A stretch of DNA of 64,000 bases from Lachnoanaerobaculum gingivalis (GCF_003862475.1 NZ_RRCO01000006.1:165938-229937); one strand, 5' to 3'; counted from the stretch's first letter, positions 8,888 through 19,602 are shown. Numbers and translations are program-made. The notes: generated by a model not told the origin, from the sequence alone.

Positions 8888-9955
8888 ATGGGAAATTTAT
8901 TTAAATACTCTTCCCTTACCACTAAAATTCGTTCGATGTCAAGTGATTTAATAAGTATTGACGGTTTCAAATCATTATGTGAATGTGAAACCATCACTGA
9001 TGCAATGAATGAGCTTATGCATTATAAATACTACCGTGATGCATTTAAAAAAGTCGACATCAATACATTACATCGTGAGGATATCGAGCAAATATTATTG
9101 TTAAGTAGTCTGGAAGAGTTTTCAAGACTCTGCAAATTCAACTCGGGTACTCCAAGAAAATATCTGAATTTAGTATCTATGTACAATACGATCTATGTCT
9201 TAAAGCGTATACTGCGAGACATTCTCAGTCATAGACCGACATCTTTGGATTTAAAATCATATTCCAAGTATATGGGTACAAAAACAAATCTGAACATCGA
9301 TGAGCTTATATCTGCACAAGATGTATCACAATTCGTTGATTCACTGAAAAATACGGAATATTATGATTGTACAAATCAGGTATTGTCTACCGGAAGTACC
9401 AATATATTTGACTATGCACTTGCTCTTGACTCTTATTATTTTGAGATTTGCTTCAAATTTGCGCAAAAAGAGCTTAAAGGTGATGAAAGCAAAGAAGTAC
9501 TCTCAATCCTTGGAACAAGATGTGATTTCCTTAATATGCAATGGATATACAGAACCAAGAAGTATTATAAAGTAAGTAATACAAGGGTATATGCCACTCT
9601 CATCCCACATTATTACAAGATAAGCGTAGATGAAATAAAGCAAATGGTTGAGGCCCAAAATCTTGATGAGTTTTTTGTAATATTTGACAATTCATACTAT
9701 GGGAAATTGTCTGCAAAGCTTTTCAAGTACAAACCCGGACTGGAAGAATTTTATATGAGGACATTGGAATATCTGTATAATAAACATAAGAAGGATAATC
9801 CGTATTCTTTGGCAAGCCTCAGCTACTATCTGTATTCCAGGGAACTTGAGATAAGCAGAGTTATAGAGATAATAGAATCCATAAGATATTCGCTTCCTCC
9901 GGAAGATATTGTCTCTAATATTTTAAAACTTGAAACAAGGAGGTCTTTCGCATGA
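8888..9955 (+). CDS. ntpC: V-type ATPase subunit C (central stalk/rotor adaptor)
   Basis: A 355-residue vATP-synt_AC39 family protein. Subunit C is the socket that joins the membrane proteolipid ring to the central shaft (D and F). Recognisable features are the all-helical make-up and repeated subdomains, with conserved stretches YNTIYVLKRILRDI and LKLETRRSFA at the C-terminus. The length matches bacterial NtpC (about 330-360). Its stop overlaps the start of subunit I by four bases (ATGA type). Confidence 0.9.
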   Translation: MGNLFKYSSLTTKIRSMSSDLISIDGFKSLCECETITDAMNELMHYKYYRDAFKKVDINTLHREDIEQILLLSSLEEFSRLCKFNSGTPRKYLNLVSMYNTIYVLKRILRDILSHRPTSLDLKSYSKYMGTKTNLNIDELISAQDVSQFVDSLKNTEYYDCTNQVLSTGSTNIFDYALALDSYYFEICFKFAQKELKGDESKEVLSILGTRCDFLNMQWIYRTKKYYKVSNTRVYATLIPHYYKISVDEIKQMVEAQNLDEFFVIFDNSYYGKLSAKLFKYKPGLEEFYMRTLEYLYNKHKKDNPYSLASLSYYLYSRELEISRVIEIIESIRYSLPPEDIVSNILKLETRRSFA

Positions 9956-11877
9956 TTGAGAGAATGGAATTCTTGAATATCACAGGCCCGAAAGACGATA
10001 TTGACAGAATCATAGAAACTTATATCAGTAAGTATGATTTTCAGTTGGAAAATGCTCTTTCAGAGCTGAAAAATGTCAAAGAATTGCATGCCTTCAATGA
10101 AAGCAATCCTTATAAGGACATCTTGGCAAGATCGCAGGAACTGAAAGAATACTTTAAAGATACCGGTTTACACACGAATCGTCACATGAGTATCGAGGAG
10201 GCCGACAAAATAACCCGGAGTATTTCAGATAAGGTCTATTCTTTATCACAAAAAAAGAGTGAACTTGAATCGGAACTTGCGGGATACGAGGAAAAGCTTA
10301 AAAATGTCCACTATTTTATAGGACTGGATTATGACACCGAAAAGATTCTGCACTTTAAGTATGTAAACTTCAGATTCGGTTCCATGCCGACGGAATATTA
10401 CGAAAAGTTTATGACTTTTGTGTATGAAAGTATTGACACTATTTTTTACAAGGCAAGAGAAATAGATGATAAGGTCTGGGGTGTGTATTTTGTACCGGAT
10501 GCCATTTCGGAGCAAATAGACGCTATATATGCTTCAATGCATTTTGAAAGATTTTTCCTGCCTGATGAGTACCATGGTACACCTGAATATTCAAGTGCCA
10601 AGCTTCAGGAAAAAATTAAAGAGTTACAGGATAATATACTTAATATCGACAATAAGATACTAAGTGTACTTGAAAACAGCCGTGAAGATTTTCTTTTGGC
10701 AAATCAGGTACTTTATAGATTCAACAAGGTATTTGAAGTCAGAAAGTATGCGGCAGCCACCAGAGATAACAGAAAAGATAAGAAAGTCTTCTATATCATA
10801 TGCGGATGGCTTAAAAAAGATGATGCCGAAAAACTGGCAAAAGAACTTGAAAATGAGCCGAGTACTTTCTGCCTTGCGGAAAGAAACTTATCAAAAATAA
10901 GCAGTACTCCGCCTATAAAGTTAAAGAACAATGCCCTTTTCAAACCTTATGAAATGTTTGTTGAAATGTACGGCTTGCCGAATTATAAGGAATTTGATCC
11001 TACAATACTTATAGCTCTGACATATTCCGTTTTATTCGGTTTTATGTTCGGAGATGTCGGACAGGGTCTTGTGCTTTTAATCCTCGGAAGTATTATAGCC
11101 CATAAGAAGAAATCAAGGCTTGCGGCAATTATTGCCAGATGCGGATTCTTCTCTACAATCTTCGGATTCTTATTCGGTTCGATATTCGGATTTGAAGATA
11201 TAATACAACCGCTTTGGGTAAGACCTGCAAAAGCAATGACTGCACTTCCCGTTATCGGAAATTTAAATACGGTCTTTGTGGTAACAATAACTCTGGGTAT
11301 GTTCATAATAATACTTATGATGATCTTAAGTATTTTGACAAAGCTTAGGTTTAATGAACCCGGTGAAGCATTGTTTGATGCAAACGGTGTTGCAGGACTT
11401 GTATTCTATGCGTCGGCACTTATTACAATAATACTTTTTATGACAGGTAATCATATGCCGGCGACAATTGTACTGTTTATAATGTTTGTACTTCCTTTAA
11501 TTTTAATTTTCTTAAAAGAGCCTTTATCGGCTGTATTGGAAAGGAAAAAGGTACATCTTGAAGGAGGTGTAGGCATGTTTATTCTACAGGGATTCTTTGA
11601 GCTTTTTGAAGTGCTTTTAAGCTACTTTTCAAACTCTCTTTCCTTTGTCAGAGTGGGTGCGTTTGCAGTCAGCCATGCGGCAATGATGGAAGTAGTACTT
11701 ATGCTTTCAGGTGTTGAAAGCGGCAATATCAACTGGATAGTTGTTGTCCTCGGGAATATCTTTGTAATGGGTATGGAAGGTTTAATTGTAGGTATACAGG
11801 TATTACGTCTTGAGTATTATGAGTTGTTCTCAAGATTTTATACAGGTGACGGAAGAGAATTTAAACCTTATTCATAG
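9952..11877 (+). CDS. ntpI: V-type ATPase membrane subunit I (a-type stator)
   Basis: A 641-residue V_ATPase_I family protein. The N-terminal half (about 1-350) is cytoplasmic with coiled-coil arms that hold the peripheral stalk; the C-terminal half has seven or eight membrane helices. The segment YSVLFGFMFGDVGQGLVLL near 365 and SFVRVGAFAVSHAAM near 560 are hallmark motifs; the Arg in SFVRVG is the stator arginine that faces the ion-carrying Glu of subunit K. Operon position before subunit K is typical. Confidence 0.95.
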   Translation: MIERMEFLNITGPKDDIDRIIETYISKYDFQLENALSELKNVKELHAFNESNPYKDILARSQELKEYFKDTGLHTNRHMSIEEADKITRSISDKVYSLSQKKSELESELAGYEEKLKNVHYFIGLDYDTEKILHFKYVNFRFGSMPTEYYEKFMTFVYESIDTIFYKAREIDDKVWGVYFVPDAISEQIDAIYASMHFERFFLPDEYHGTPEYSSAKLQEKIKELQDNILNIDNKILSVLENSREDFLLANQVLYRFNKVFEVRKYAAATRDNRKDKKVFYIICGWLKKDDAEKLAKELENEPSTFCLAERNLSKISSTPPIKLKNNALFKPYEMFVEMYGLPNYKEFDPTILIALTYSVLFGFMFGDVGQGLVLLILGSIIAHKKKSRLAAIIARCGFFSTIFGFLFGSIFGFEDIIQPLWVRPAKAMTALPVIGNLNTVFVVTITLGMFIIILMMILSILTKLRFNEPGEALFDANGVAGLVFYASALITIILFMTGNHMPATIVLFIMFVLPLILIFLKEPLSAVLERKKVHLEGGVGMFILQGFFELFEVLLSYFSNSLSFVRVGAFAVSHAAMMEVVLMLSGVESGNINWIVVVLGNIFVMGMEGLIVGIQVLRLEYYELFSRFYTGDGREFKPYS

Positions 11878-11911
11878 TAAATAATTTTTATGTTTTAGTT
11901 AGGAGAAAAAA

Positions 11912-12337
11912 ATGAATACATTAGTAAAAGTAACACTTGCAGCAGCCCTTATTTTAAGTATCGCAGTTCCTTATATCGCATTTATGATAGGCGAAAAGAC
12001 AAAGGGTCGTTATAAAAAAGCCCTTGCAGGAAATGTTGTTATGTTCTTCGGTGTTATGGCAATTACATGCGTATTTTTCTTATCCGGAAATGCTTACGCA
12101 GCTTCTGAAACAGCAGCTTCATCAGCTACAGGTTTAGGATATCTCTCAGCAGCTCTTTCAGTAGGTCTTGCATGTATCGGTGGCGGTATTGCCGTATCTG
12201 CTGCAGCTTCAGCAGCACTTGGTGCTATCAGTGAGGACGGTTCAATCCTTGGTAAGTCACTTATCTTCGTAGGTCTTGCAGAAGGTGTTTGCCTTTACGG
12301 ACTTGTAGTTGCATTCATGATTCTTGGTCGTTTATAA
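11912..12337 (+). CDS. ntpK: V-type ATPase proteolipid subunit K (c-ring)
   Basis: A 141-residue membrane protein. Two N-terminal helices (about 4-24 and 42-58) are joined by a basic loop. They are followed by one c-type hairpin rich in Gly/Ala (GLGYLSAALSVGL...) ending in the helix with FVGLAEGVCLYG. Glu124 there is the ion-binding residue of the rotor ring. Only the C-terminal hairpin has the proteolipid Gly motif, so one ion site per subunit is expected. I cannot decide H+ or Na+ specificity: the Gln that helps bind Na+ in Enterococcus NtpK is not obvious in helix 3. RBS AGGAG is at proper spacing. Confidence 0.92.
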   Translation: MNTLVKVTLAAALILSIAVPYIAFMIGEKTKGRYKKALAGNVVMFFGVMAITCVFFLSGNAYAASETAASSATGLGYLSAALSVGLACIGGGIAVSAAASAALGAISEDGSILGKSLIFVGLAEGVCLYGLVVAFMILGRL

Positions 12338-12347
12338 AGGCGATTTT

Positions 12348-12656
12348 ATGAAAATGTATCTTATAAGTGATAATGTGGATACTCTTACAGGTATGAGACT
12401 TGCAGGGGTGGAAGGAGTGGTGGTTCATGAAAAACATGAACTTGCAAATGCCCTTGATTTTGTTATAAAAAGCAAAGATATCGGCATTGTGCTTCTCACG
12501 GAAAAGTTTTCAAAGGATTATCCCGAGCTTGTAAATAAATATAAGATGGAATCACATATACCACTCTTTATTGATATACCGGATCGACATGGTACCGGAA
12601 GATCCGAAAACTTCATTACAGACTATGTAAATGAGGCTATCGGCTTGAAACTGTAA
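12348..12656 (+). CDS. ntpG: V-type ATPase subunit F
   Basis: A 102-residue ATP-synt_F family protein, a small Rossmann-like subunit of the central shaft. It begins MKMYLISDNVDTLTGMRLAG, a family-typical opening strand and helix, and has ...IGIVLLTEKFSKDYPEL and HIPLFIDIPD farther on. I chose ATG at 12348, preceded by AAGG, over an in-frame TTG at 12324 which would overlap the end of subunit K. Called NtpG in Enterococcus and AtpF in other naming schemes. Confidence 0.9.
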   Translation: MKMYLISDNVDTLTGMRLAGVEGVVVHEKHELANALDFVIKSKDIGIVLLTEKFSKDYPELVNKYKMESHIPLFIDIPDRHGTGRSENFITDYVNEAIGLKL

Positions 12657-12721
12657 CAGTTTGCATGATTACAATCTTGCAAAATGAACTTTAGATTAAG
12701 ATTAAAAAGGTAGGTATTATC

Positions 12722-13303
12722 TTGACAATAGAAGAAAAACTACAGCATTTTAAAGAGGCTTGCACTGCTGATGCCATTGCCGCCGCTGAAAAAATACTTT
12801 CAGATTATAAAAATGCTTTAGAGAAGGACTTTTTAGACTACCAAAACAGTGAGACGAGACTTGCTGATATGGAAGTCAAAACTGAAACCACAAGGATTGA
12901 CAAAGAGATGAACAAAGAGCTCGCTCTTGAACAGATAAAACTACGAATGGAGCTTGGCAAAAAGGCTGCCGAGCTCAAGGAAAAGATTTTTGCACAGCTT
13001 GAGGAAAGACTCGCAAAGTATCAGGAAACTCCCGAATATGTAGCTTTGATAGATTCACAAATTGAAAGAGCATTGAAATTTGCGGGAAATGATGAGGTGA
13101 AAATATATATAGACCCTAATGATGAATCTCTCGCACATGATCTTTCTGTAAGGCATGATATTGATATAGCCATCAGTAAATATCCTTTTCATGGCGGTAT
13201 GAGAGCCGTTATACCGGCAAAAAATATTCTGATTGACAATTCTTTTGAAAAAAAGATTTCAGAAGCAAAGGAAAAATTTGATGTAGATATGGAGGTACTA
13301 TAA
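12722..13303 (+). CDS. ntpE: V-type ATPase peripheral stalk subunit E
   Basis: A 193-residue vATP-synt_E protein: long charged N-terminal helix (about 1-110) followed by a small globular C-terminal domain ending with ...GGMRAVIPAKNILIDNS, the conserved part that binds the catalytic head. Start is TTG at 12722 with AGGTAGG upstream; no better in-frame start exists. Its stop codon TAA overlaps the ATG of subunit A (TAATG), so translation is coupled. Confidence 0.9.
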   Translation: MTIEEKLQHFKEACTADAIAAAEKILSDYKNALEKDFLDYQNSETRLADMEVKTETTRIDKEMNKELALEQIKLRMELGKKAAELKEKIFAQLEERLAKYQETPEYVALIDSQIERALKFAGNDEVKIYIDPNDESLAHDLSVRHDIDIAISKYPFHGGMRAVIPAKNILIDNSFEKKISEAKEKFDVDMEVL

Positions 13304-15069
13304 TGGCAACTACAGGTATTATATTTGCAATAAACGGACCTATAGTGAAGACATCAAATGATTCCGGTTTTGAAATGCATGAGATGGTATATGTAGGAGA
13401 AGAAAATCTTGTAGGTGAGGTAATCGGACTTACTTCCGATGCAACCGTCATAGAAGTTTATGAGGAAACCGGCGGAATTAAGCCCGGTGAAATTGTAACA
13501 GGTACAGACGCTCCCGTTTCCGTAACTCTTGCGCCGGGTATCCTTAACAATATCTTTGACGGTATTGAAAGACCTTTAAGTGAAATTGCAAAGGTTGACG
13601 GAACCTATATTTCCAGAGGTGTAAGTGTGGATTCACTTGATACAAAGAAACTTTGGAAAACACATATAACCGTAAAACCGGGACAGGCTATAGACGGCGG
13701 AACCATAATTGCCGAGGTGCCTGAAACACCGGCAATATTACATAGAGTAATGCTCTCTCCAAACCTTAAGGGTTATGTTTTGGATGTGGTTGAAGACGGT
13801 GAGTATACGATAAATGACAAAATTCTCACTTTGCAGCTTGAAGACGGCAGTGAGATTCCAATCACCATGACACAACACTGGCCTATTCGTGTTCCAAGAC
13901 CTATAAAAAAGAGATTCCCGGCAAGCGTTCCGCTTATTACCGGTCAGAGAATTCTTGATACCCTCTTCCCTCTTGCAAAGGGAGGTACTGCAGCTGTTCC
14001 GGGCGGTTTCGGTACAGGTAAGACTATGACACAGCACCAGATTGCAAAATGGTCCGATGCAAATATTATTATTTATATCGGTTGCGGTGAGCGTGGAAAT
14101 GAGATGACTCAGGTTCTTGAGGAGTTCTCCGAACTTATCGATCCTAAGACCGGCAATCCTTTGATGGACAGAACAACTCTTATCGCAAACACTTCAAATA
14201 TGCCGGTTGCAGCCAGAGAGGCATCTCTTTATTCAGGACTGACACTTGCAGAATACTACCGTGATATGGGTTATGATGTTGCAATCATGGCGGACTCAAC
14301 ATCAAGATGGGCTGAGGCTCTTCGTGAGATCTCAGGACGACTTGAGGAAATGCCTGCCGAGGAAGGTTTCCCGGCATATCTGGCTTCCAGACTTTCAGCA
14401 TTCTATGAGAGAGCCGGCATGATGCAAAACTTAAACGGAAGTGAAGGCTCGGTATCAATTATCGGTGCGGTATCTCCACAGGGTGGTGATTTCTCCGAGC
14501 CTGTAACACAAAATACCAAGAGATTTGTACGTTGTTTCTGGGGACTTGATAAGAGACTTGCATATGCAAGACATTTCCCTGCTATACAGTGGCTTGACAG
14601 CTATTCCGAATACCTGACAGATCTTGCGCCTTGGTATGCTGAGCATGTGGATAAGAACTTTGTAGAATACAGAAACAGACTTGTATATATACTCAATCAG
14701 GAAGCATCTCTGATGGAAATAGTAAAACTTATAGGTGCGGATGTTTTGCCTGACGATCAGAAACTTGTACTTGATATAGCGAAGGTTATAAGAGTAGGTT
14801 TCCTTCAGCAAAACGCCTTCCACAAGGATGATACTTGTGTTCCGCTGATAAAACAGTACAAAATGATGGACGTTATACTCTATCTCTATCAGAAATCAAA
14901 AGCACTTGTTCATCAGGGTATGCCTATGAGTGTTTTGCATCAGGACAGTATTTGGGACAAAGTTTCTTCCATAAAGTATGATGTTCCTAATGATAAGCTC
15001 GAGATGTTGGATCAATACAAAAAAGATATTGACACATTCTACGAAAAAGTACTTGAAAAGAATGCATAG
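13303..15069 (+). CDS. ntpA: V-type ATPase catalytic subunit A
   Basis: A 588-residue catalytic subunit that hydrolyses or makes ATP in the A3B3 head. N-terminal barrel (1-70), the non-homologous V/A-type insert (about 110-190), then the nucleotide domain with P-loop PGGFGTGKT near 228-236, GCGERGNEM, and [18 protein letters not shown], all typical of V/A-type A subunits. Full family length. Confidence 0.97.
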   Translation: MATTGIIFAINGPIVKTSNDSGFEMHEMVYVGEENLVGEVIGLTSDATVIEVYEETGGIKPGEIVTGTDAPVSVTLAPGILNNIFDGIERPLSEIAKVDGTYISRGVSVDSLDTKKLWKTHITVKPGQAIDGGTIIAEVPETPAILHRVMLSPNLKGYVLDVVEDGEYTINDKILTLQLEDGSEIPITMTQHWPIRVPRPIKKRFPASVPLITGQRILDTLFPLAKGGTAAVPGGFGTGKTMTQHQIAKWSDANIIIYIGCGERGNEMTQVLEEFSELIDPKTGNPLMDRTTLIANTSNMPVAAREASLYSGLTLAEYYRDMGYDVAIMADSTSRWAEALREISGRLEEMPAEEGFPAYLASRLSAFYERAGMMQNLNGSEGSVSIIGAVSPQGGDFSEPVTQNTKRFVRCFWGLDKRLAYARHFPAIQWLDSYSEYLTDLAPWYAEHVDKNFVEYRNRLVYILNQEASLMEIVKLIGADVLPDDQKLVLDIAKVIRVGFLQQNAFHKDDTCVPLIKQYKMMDVILYLYQKSKALVHQGMPMSVLHQDSIWDKVSSIKYDVPNDKLEMLDQYKKDIDTFYEKVLEKNA

Positions 15070-15079
15070 GAGGTAAAAC

Positions 15080-16507
15080 ATGTCAATAGAATACCTTGGA
15101 CTTAGTTCCATAAACGGACCACTGGTAGTTCTTGAGGGTGTCAAGGGTGCTGCCTATGATGAGATTGTAGAAATGACCGTAAACGGTAAAGAAAGACGTC
15201 TTGGCAAAATCATTGAAATAAACGGTGACAAAGCGGTAATACAGGTTTTTGAAGGAACCGACGGTATGGCACTTAGAAACACACATACCAAGCTTACAGG
15301 AAAGCCTATGGAAATAGGCGTTTCCGAGGCAATGTTCGGAAGAACTTTCAACGGTATCGGAGAACCTATCGACGGACTTGGAAGTGTAGAGGCGGAAAAG
15401 ACCATAGATGTAAACGGAAAGCCTTTAAATCCTGTCACAAGGGAATATCCGAGAAACTATATCAGAACCGGTATTTCCGCTATCGACGGACTTATGACAC
15501 TTATCAGAGGTCAGAAGTTACCTATATTCTCAGGAAACGGCCTTCCACATGATGAACTTGCGGCACAGCTTGTTCGTCAATCTTCTTTGGGTGACAGCAA
15601 CAATGATGATGAGAAGTTTGCGGTTGTATTTGCAGCCATGGGTGTAAAGCATGATGTGGCTGATTTCTTCCAGAGAACATTTGCAGAGAGCGGTGTTAGT
15701 GACCATGTTATCACATTCATCAATCTTGCAAACGATCCTGTGGTTGAAAGACTTATTACTCCGAAGGTGGCTCTTACCGTTGCCGAGTATCTTGCCTTTG
15801 AAAAGGGCATGCATATACTTGTAATACTTACAGATATGACTTCTTTTGCAGAGGCAATGCGTGAGGTTTCATCTTCAAAGGGTGAGATTCCTTCAAGAAA
15901 AGGTTTCCCGGGATATCTTTATTCAGAGCTTGCCACCATATATGAGAGAGCGGGTATTGTAAACGGTGTGAACGGTTCCGTTACACAGATTCCGATACTT
16001 ACCATGCCGAATGATGATATCACTCACCCGATTCCCGATCTTACCGGGTATATAACCGAAGGACAGATAGTTCTTGACAGAGACTTAAACGGTCAGTCAA
16101 TCTATCCTCCTATCTCGGTACTTCCGTCTCTTTCAAGACTTATGAAGGACGGTATCGGTGAAGGCTTTACAAGAGCGGACCATCAGGATGTTGCAAATCA
16201 GCTCTTCTCTTCCTACTCTAAGGTAGGTGATGCCAGAGCACTTGCATCAGTTATCGGTGAGGATGAATTGTCCGATACGGATAAACAATACCTTATATTC
16301 GGTAGAGCCTTTGAGCAGATGTTTATCGGTCAGTCTGTTAATGATAACAGAACAATATTTGATACCTTGGAAATCGGTTGGAAACTTCTGGGTCTGATGC
16401 CTAGAGGCGAGCTTGACAGAATAGATACAAAGGTACTTGATCAGTATTATAAGCCAACAGTACTTGATGCAAACGGTGATATAGTTCCTGCTGCAGTAGA
16501 GGATTAA
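15080..16507 (+). CDS. ntpB: V-type ATPase regulatory subunit B
   Basis: A 475-residue non-catalytic nucleotide-binding subunit. It begins with the barrel ([18 protein letters not shown]), lacks a classical P-loop ([16 protein letters not shown] takes its place), and has the conserved [20 protein letters not shown] and [15 protein letters not shown]. These distinguish B from A. RBS AGGAGG lies directly upstream, 11 bases after subunit A. Confidence 0.97.
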   Translation: MSIEYLGLSSINGPLVVLEGVKGAAYDEIVEMTVNGKERRLGKIIEINGDKAVIQVFEGTDGMALRNTHTKLTGKPMEIGVSEAMFGRTFNGIGEPIDGLGSVEAEKTIDVNGKPLNPVTREYPRNYIRTGISAIDGLMTLIRGQKLPIFSGNGLPHDELAAQLVRQSSLGDSNNDDEKFAVVFAAMGVKHDVADFFQRTFAESGVSDHVITFINLANDPVVERLITPKVALTVAEYLAFEKGMHILVILTDMTSFAEAMREVSSSKGEIPSRKGFPGYLYSELATIYERAGIVNGVNGSVTQIPILTMPNDDITHPIPDLTGYITEGQIVLDRDLNGQSIYPPISVLPSLSRLMKDGIGEGFTRADHQDVANQLFSSYSKVGDARALASVIGEDELSDTDKQYLIFGRAFEQMFIGQSVNDNRTIFDTLEIGWKLLGLMPRGELDRIDTKVLDQYYKPTVLDANGDIVPAAVED

Positions 16508-16509
16508 AT

Positions 16510-17127
16510 ATGAATATTAATACATTCCCGACAAAGGGTAATTTGATAGCCTCAAAAAACTCTCTGGCACTGGCAAGGCAGGGCTATGGCTTGATGGATA
16601 AGAAGAGAAATATTCTTATCCGCGAGCTTATGGGATTGATTGATGAGGCTAAGGAAATCCAAAAACAAATAGATACGACCTTCAGTGCCGCTTACAAGGC
16701 ACTGATGTATGCAAATATCGAATTGGGTATCGACTTCGTATCGGATATCGCAGGTTCGGTGCCTGTTGAAGACAGTATACAGATAAAGACCAGGTCGGTA
16801 ATGGGTACTGAAATACCTCTTGTAAGATTTGATGATTCTCCCATGGAGCCTACATATGCTTATTACGCTACAAGAGAGTCACTTGATAAAGCCAGAGAAT
16901 GCTTTAATGAAGTAAAAAGACTTACCGTAAGACTCTCCATGATAGAAAATTCCGCTTATCGTCTGGCAAGAAATATTAAAAAGACTCAAAAAAGAGCCAA
17001 TGCCTTAAAGAATATCACTATTCCAACCTATGAAAATCTCACAAAGAGTATCACGAATGCTTTGGAAGAAAAGGATCGTGAGGAATTCACCAGGTTGAAG
17101 GTTATAAAGTCTTGGAAGGATGCATGA
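16510..17127 (+). CDS. ntpD: V-type ATPase central shaft subunit D
   Basis: A 205-residue ATP-synt_D protein forming the long antiparallel coiled coil that rotates inside the A3B3 head. N-terminal motif NTFPTKGNLIASKNSLALARQG follows the family pattern P(T/N)K..L...K..L..A..G, and the C-terminal helix has RLARNIKKTQKRANALKN. It starts 2 bases after subunit B and shares ATGA with the next gene. Confidence 0.93.
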   Translation: MNINTFPTKGNLIASKNSLALARQGYGLMDKKRNILIRELMGLIDEAKEIQKQIDTTFSAAYKALMYANIELGIDFVSDIAGSVPVEDSIQIKTRSVMGTEIPLVRFDDSPMEPTYAYYATRESLDKARECFNEVKRLTVRLSMIENSAYRLARNIKKTQKRANALKNITIPTYENLTKSITNALEEKDREEFTRLKVIKSWKDA

Positions 17128-17813
17128 TGAAAATACTTAGATTCTTTTTAGGAATTATTTTAAGCTTTTCACTGATGTTTATCGTATTGGTTACATCCAT
17201 AGAAATTGCGGCATATTCCGACTTCTCTTTTTATGAAAAAGAATATAAGAAATATGCTGTAACAAGCTATGTGGATATTTCAATGCCGGATCTTATGAAT
17301 GTTACAAAAGAAATGATGAGCTATCTGAAAGGTGACAGAGAAAAGCTCTCCGATATAAATGCAAATATCGCAGGAATCCCCGACACGGCTTTCTTTAATG
17401 AAAGAGAGGTTGCACATATGGAGGATGTACGAGGTCTTTTTGTAGGAGCTGTTTATCTTCGATATATACTTATAGCGGTCAGTATTCTTTGCATTATAGC
17501 GGCAAAATTATTAAAAGGTAAAGTATTTTCATTTCTGTCAAATGTACTTACATTCGGCACTTTAATTACTCTGGCCATAACTGCCGTTTTGGTATTTCTT
17601 ATTGCCGGAGATTTTGAAAAATATTTTATAATCTTCCACCATATCTTTTTTAACAATGATTTGTGGATGCTTGACCCGGCTACCGACAATTTGATAAATA
17701 TAGTGCCACAGGGCTTCTTTATGGATATGTCTAAAAGAATTATGATAGTATTTTCCGCTTTTATCCTGTCTATGATAGGTAGCGGTGTGGTTTTAAAGAA
17801 AATTTTTAAATAA
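17124..17813 (+). CDS. TIGR01906-like integral membrane protein
   Basis: A 229-residue membrane protein: an N-terminal helix (RFFLGIILSFSLMFIVLV), an extracellular loop of about 80 residues with DLMNVTKEMMSYLKGDREKLS and the FNEREVAHMEDVRGLF motif, then three more helices. This pattern matches the TIGR01906/DUF1461 family of clostridia, whose function is not known. The start ATG at 17124 overlaps the stop of subunit D (ATGA), so it belongs to the V-ATPase operon and the operon terminator follows it. A role with the ATPase is only suggested by position. Confidence 0.75.
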   Translation: MMKILRFFLGIILSFSLMFIVLVTSIEIAAYSDFSFYEKEYKKYAVTSYVDISMPDLMNVTKEMMSYLKGDREKLSDINANIAGIPDTAFFNEREVAHMEDVRGLFVGAVYLRYILIAVSILCIIAAKLLKGKVFSFLSNVLTFGTLITLAITAVLVFLIAGDFEKYFIIFHHIFFNNDLWMLDPATDNLINIVPQGFFMDMSKRIMIVFSAFILSMIGSGVVLKKIFK

Positions 17814-17820
17814 TTTTTAT

Positions 17821-17857
17821 AATAAGGTGTATGTATCTTACTTACACCTTATTTTTA
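17821..17857 (+). terminator. Terminator of the V-ATPase operon
   Basis: Perfect 11-bp stem (17821-17831 with 17843-17853), 11-base loop, then TTTTT. Located 8 bases after the last stop codon. Confidence 0.88.
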
Positions 17858-17860
17858 TAT

Positions 17861-17889
17861 TTGCATATAATATGATATTATGATAAATT
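17861..17889 (+). promoter_or_regulatory. Promoter of the first GH13 gene with palindromic spacer
   Basis: TTGCAT (17861-17866), 17-base spacer and TAAATT (17884-17889). The spacer contains a perfect 7-bp inverted repeat around one base (ATAATAT-G-ATATTAT, 17867-17881), a suitable repressor site, though such AT-rich palindromes also arise by chance. Confidence 0.45.
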
Positions 17890-17925
17890 ATGACTTTAGA
17901 AAAATATTTTCTTAGGAGGTTATTT

Positions 17926-19602
17926 ATGAAGAAAAAATGGTGGCATGGTAAAGTTGCTTATCAAATATATCCAAAAAGTTTTAATGATACTACAGGAAGC
18001 GGTATAGGTGACCTGAGAGGTATTACAGAAAAACTTGACTATTTAAAAGTTCTCGGAGTTGACATAATATGGTTGTCTCCTTGTTACTGCTCTCCTTTTG
18101 CAGATCAGGGCTATGATATTTCAGACTACTACAATATAGATCCCGTATTCGGAAATATGGACGATATGGATGAACTTTTGGCAGAAGCTAAAAAAAGAGA
18201 TATGTACATCCTTATGGACCTTGTAGTAAATCACTGCTCAGACGAGCATGAGTGGTTTAAAAAAGCTATGGAAGATCCTGACGGAGAATATGGAAAGTAC
18301 TTCTATATCGAAGAAGGTAAGGACGGCAAAGAGCCTAATAACTGGCGCTCTTACTTTGGCGGAAGTGCATGGGAAAAGATCCCCGGTACGAACAAGTACT
18401 ATCTTCACCTCTTCCATAAAAAGCAACCTGACCTCAACTGGGAAAACAAAAAAGTTCGTGAAGAAATATATACAATGATCAACTGGTGGCTTGAGAGAGG
18501 ACTTGCAGGCTTTAGAATTGATGCCATTATAAATATAAAGAAGGCTCTACCTATAATTGACTATTGCTACCCACCCGATAGAGAAGACGGCTTTGTGGAG
18601 ACACATAGAATGCTTGAGGATGCTATAGGTGTAGGTGACTTCCTTACAGAACTTAAAAATGAAACATTTGCCAAGCATGACGCTTTCACAGTCGGTGAAG
18701 TATTTGACGAGCGTGAAGAGGATATTCCTCTTTTCATCGGTGATGACGGCTATTTTTCAAGTATGTTTGACTTCAATGAGACAATATTCGGAAAGAGTAG
18801 GAACGGTTGGTATGACTGCAAGCCTATCACCCCTGATGACTATAAGAGATGCTGCTTTGAGACTCAGGAAAAAATCGGTGATATCGGAATGATTTCCACC
18901 ATTATCGAAAACCATGATGAGCCAAGAGGTGTGAGCCACTATATCCCTGCAGACGAGCTTAGCGAAACCGCAAAAAAATTCCTCGGTACAATGCAGTTTA
19001 TGCTTCGTGGACTTCCGTTTATATATCAGGGCCAGGAAATAGGTATGGAGAATGTAAACTTCACCTCTATGGACCAAATAGATGATATATCAACCCGTGA
19101 CCAGTATAAAGTAGCAATTGAAGCCGGACTTTCTCCGGAAGAAGCATTTGCGGCCGTAAAGCATTACAGCCGTGACAACAGCCGTACTCCTTTCCAGTGG
19201 GATGACAGCAAAAATGCAGGATTTACAACAGGAAACCCATGGCTTATGGTAAGCCCTGACTATAAGAGAATCAATGCGGCATCACAAATAAATGATCCTG
19301 ACTCCCTGCTCTCTTACTATAAAAAACTTACCGCTCTCAGAAAAAATCCGGAATATTCCGAGACTGTGGTATATGGTAAGACCGTACCGTATCTCCCTGA
19401 GGTAGAGAAACTTATGGCATTTAAGAGAGTTTCAGATAATCAGACTTTACTTGTACTCGGCAACTTCCAGACCAAGCCGCAGACTGTAAAACTTCCTTCA
19501 AAATGTAAAAAGGTTGTTTTAAACAATGTGGAAAATGTTGACTTTGTATCAGATACAGAGATAAGGCTTGAAGGATACCAGGCACTTGTGATTGAAATCT
19601 AA
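17926..19602 (+). CDS. GH13 alpha-glucosidase, subfamily 31-like
   Basis: A 558-residue cytoplasmic glycoside hydrolase of the oligo-1,6-glucosidase/alpha-glucosidase/phosphotrehalase group that releases glucose from short alpha-glucans. Conserved regions: DLVVNH (98-103), GFRIDA with nucleophile Asp199, acid/base Glu258 in VGEVF, ENHDE with Asp331; QPDLNW around 167-172. The residue after the nucleophile is Ala200; in this group Val there goes with alpha-1,6 specificity and Ala/Thr with alpha-1,4, so a maltose-type activity is more likely (inference). The Ca-binding loop seen in the other GH13 here is degenerate (NDTTGSGIGDL). Start ATG at 17926 follows AGGAGG; a longer in-frame start at 17890 lacks one. 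Confidence 0.9.
   Translation: MKKKWWHGKVAYQIYPKSFNDTTGSGIGDLRGITEKLDYLKVLGVDIIWLSPCYCSPFADQGYDISDYYNIDPVFGNMDDMDELLAEAKKRDMYILMDLVVNHCSDEHEWFKKAMEDPDGEYGKYFYIEEGKDGKEPNNWRSYFGGSAWEKIPGTNKYYLHLFHKKQPDLNWENKKVREEIYTMINWWLERGLAGFRIDAIINIKKALPIIDYCYPPDREDGFVETHRMLEDAIGVGDFLTELKNETFAKHDAFTVGEVFDEREEDIPLFIGDDGYFSSMFDFNETIFGKSRNGWYDCKPITPDDYKRCCFETQEKIGDIGMISTIIENHDEPRGVSHYIPADELSETAKKFLGTMQFMLRGLPFIYQGQEIGMENVNFTSMDQIDDISTRDQYKVAIEAGLSPEEAFAAVKHYSRDNSRTPFQWDDSKNAGFTTGNPWLMVSPDYKRINAASQINDPDSLLSYYKKLTALRKNPEYSETVVYGKTVPYLPEVEKLMAFKRVSDNQTLLVLGNFQTKPQTVKLPSKCKKVVLNNVENVDFVSDTEIRLEGYQALVIEI

Noticed and set aside
11912..12337. Proteolipid subunit with a single c-type hairpin and two atypical N-terminal helices looked unusual
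   Set aside because: From memory this layout is common in clostridial V-type ATPases; reported only as a feature.
12324..12347. Longer version of V-ATPase subunit F starting at TTG
   Set aside because: It overlaps the end of subunit K; the ATG at 12348 has a ribosome site and gives the family-typical N-terminus.
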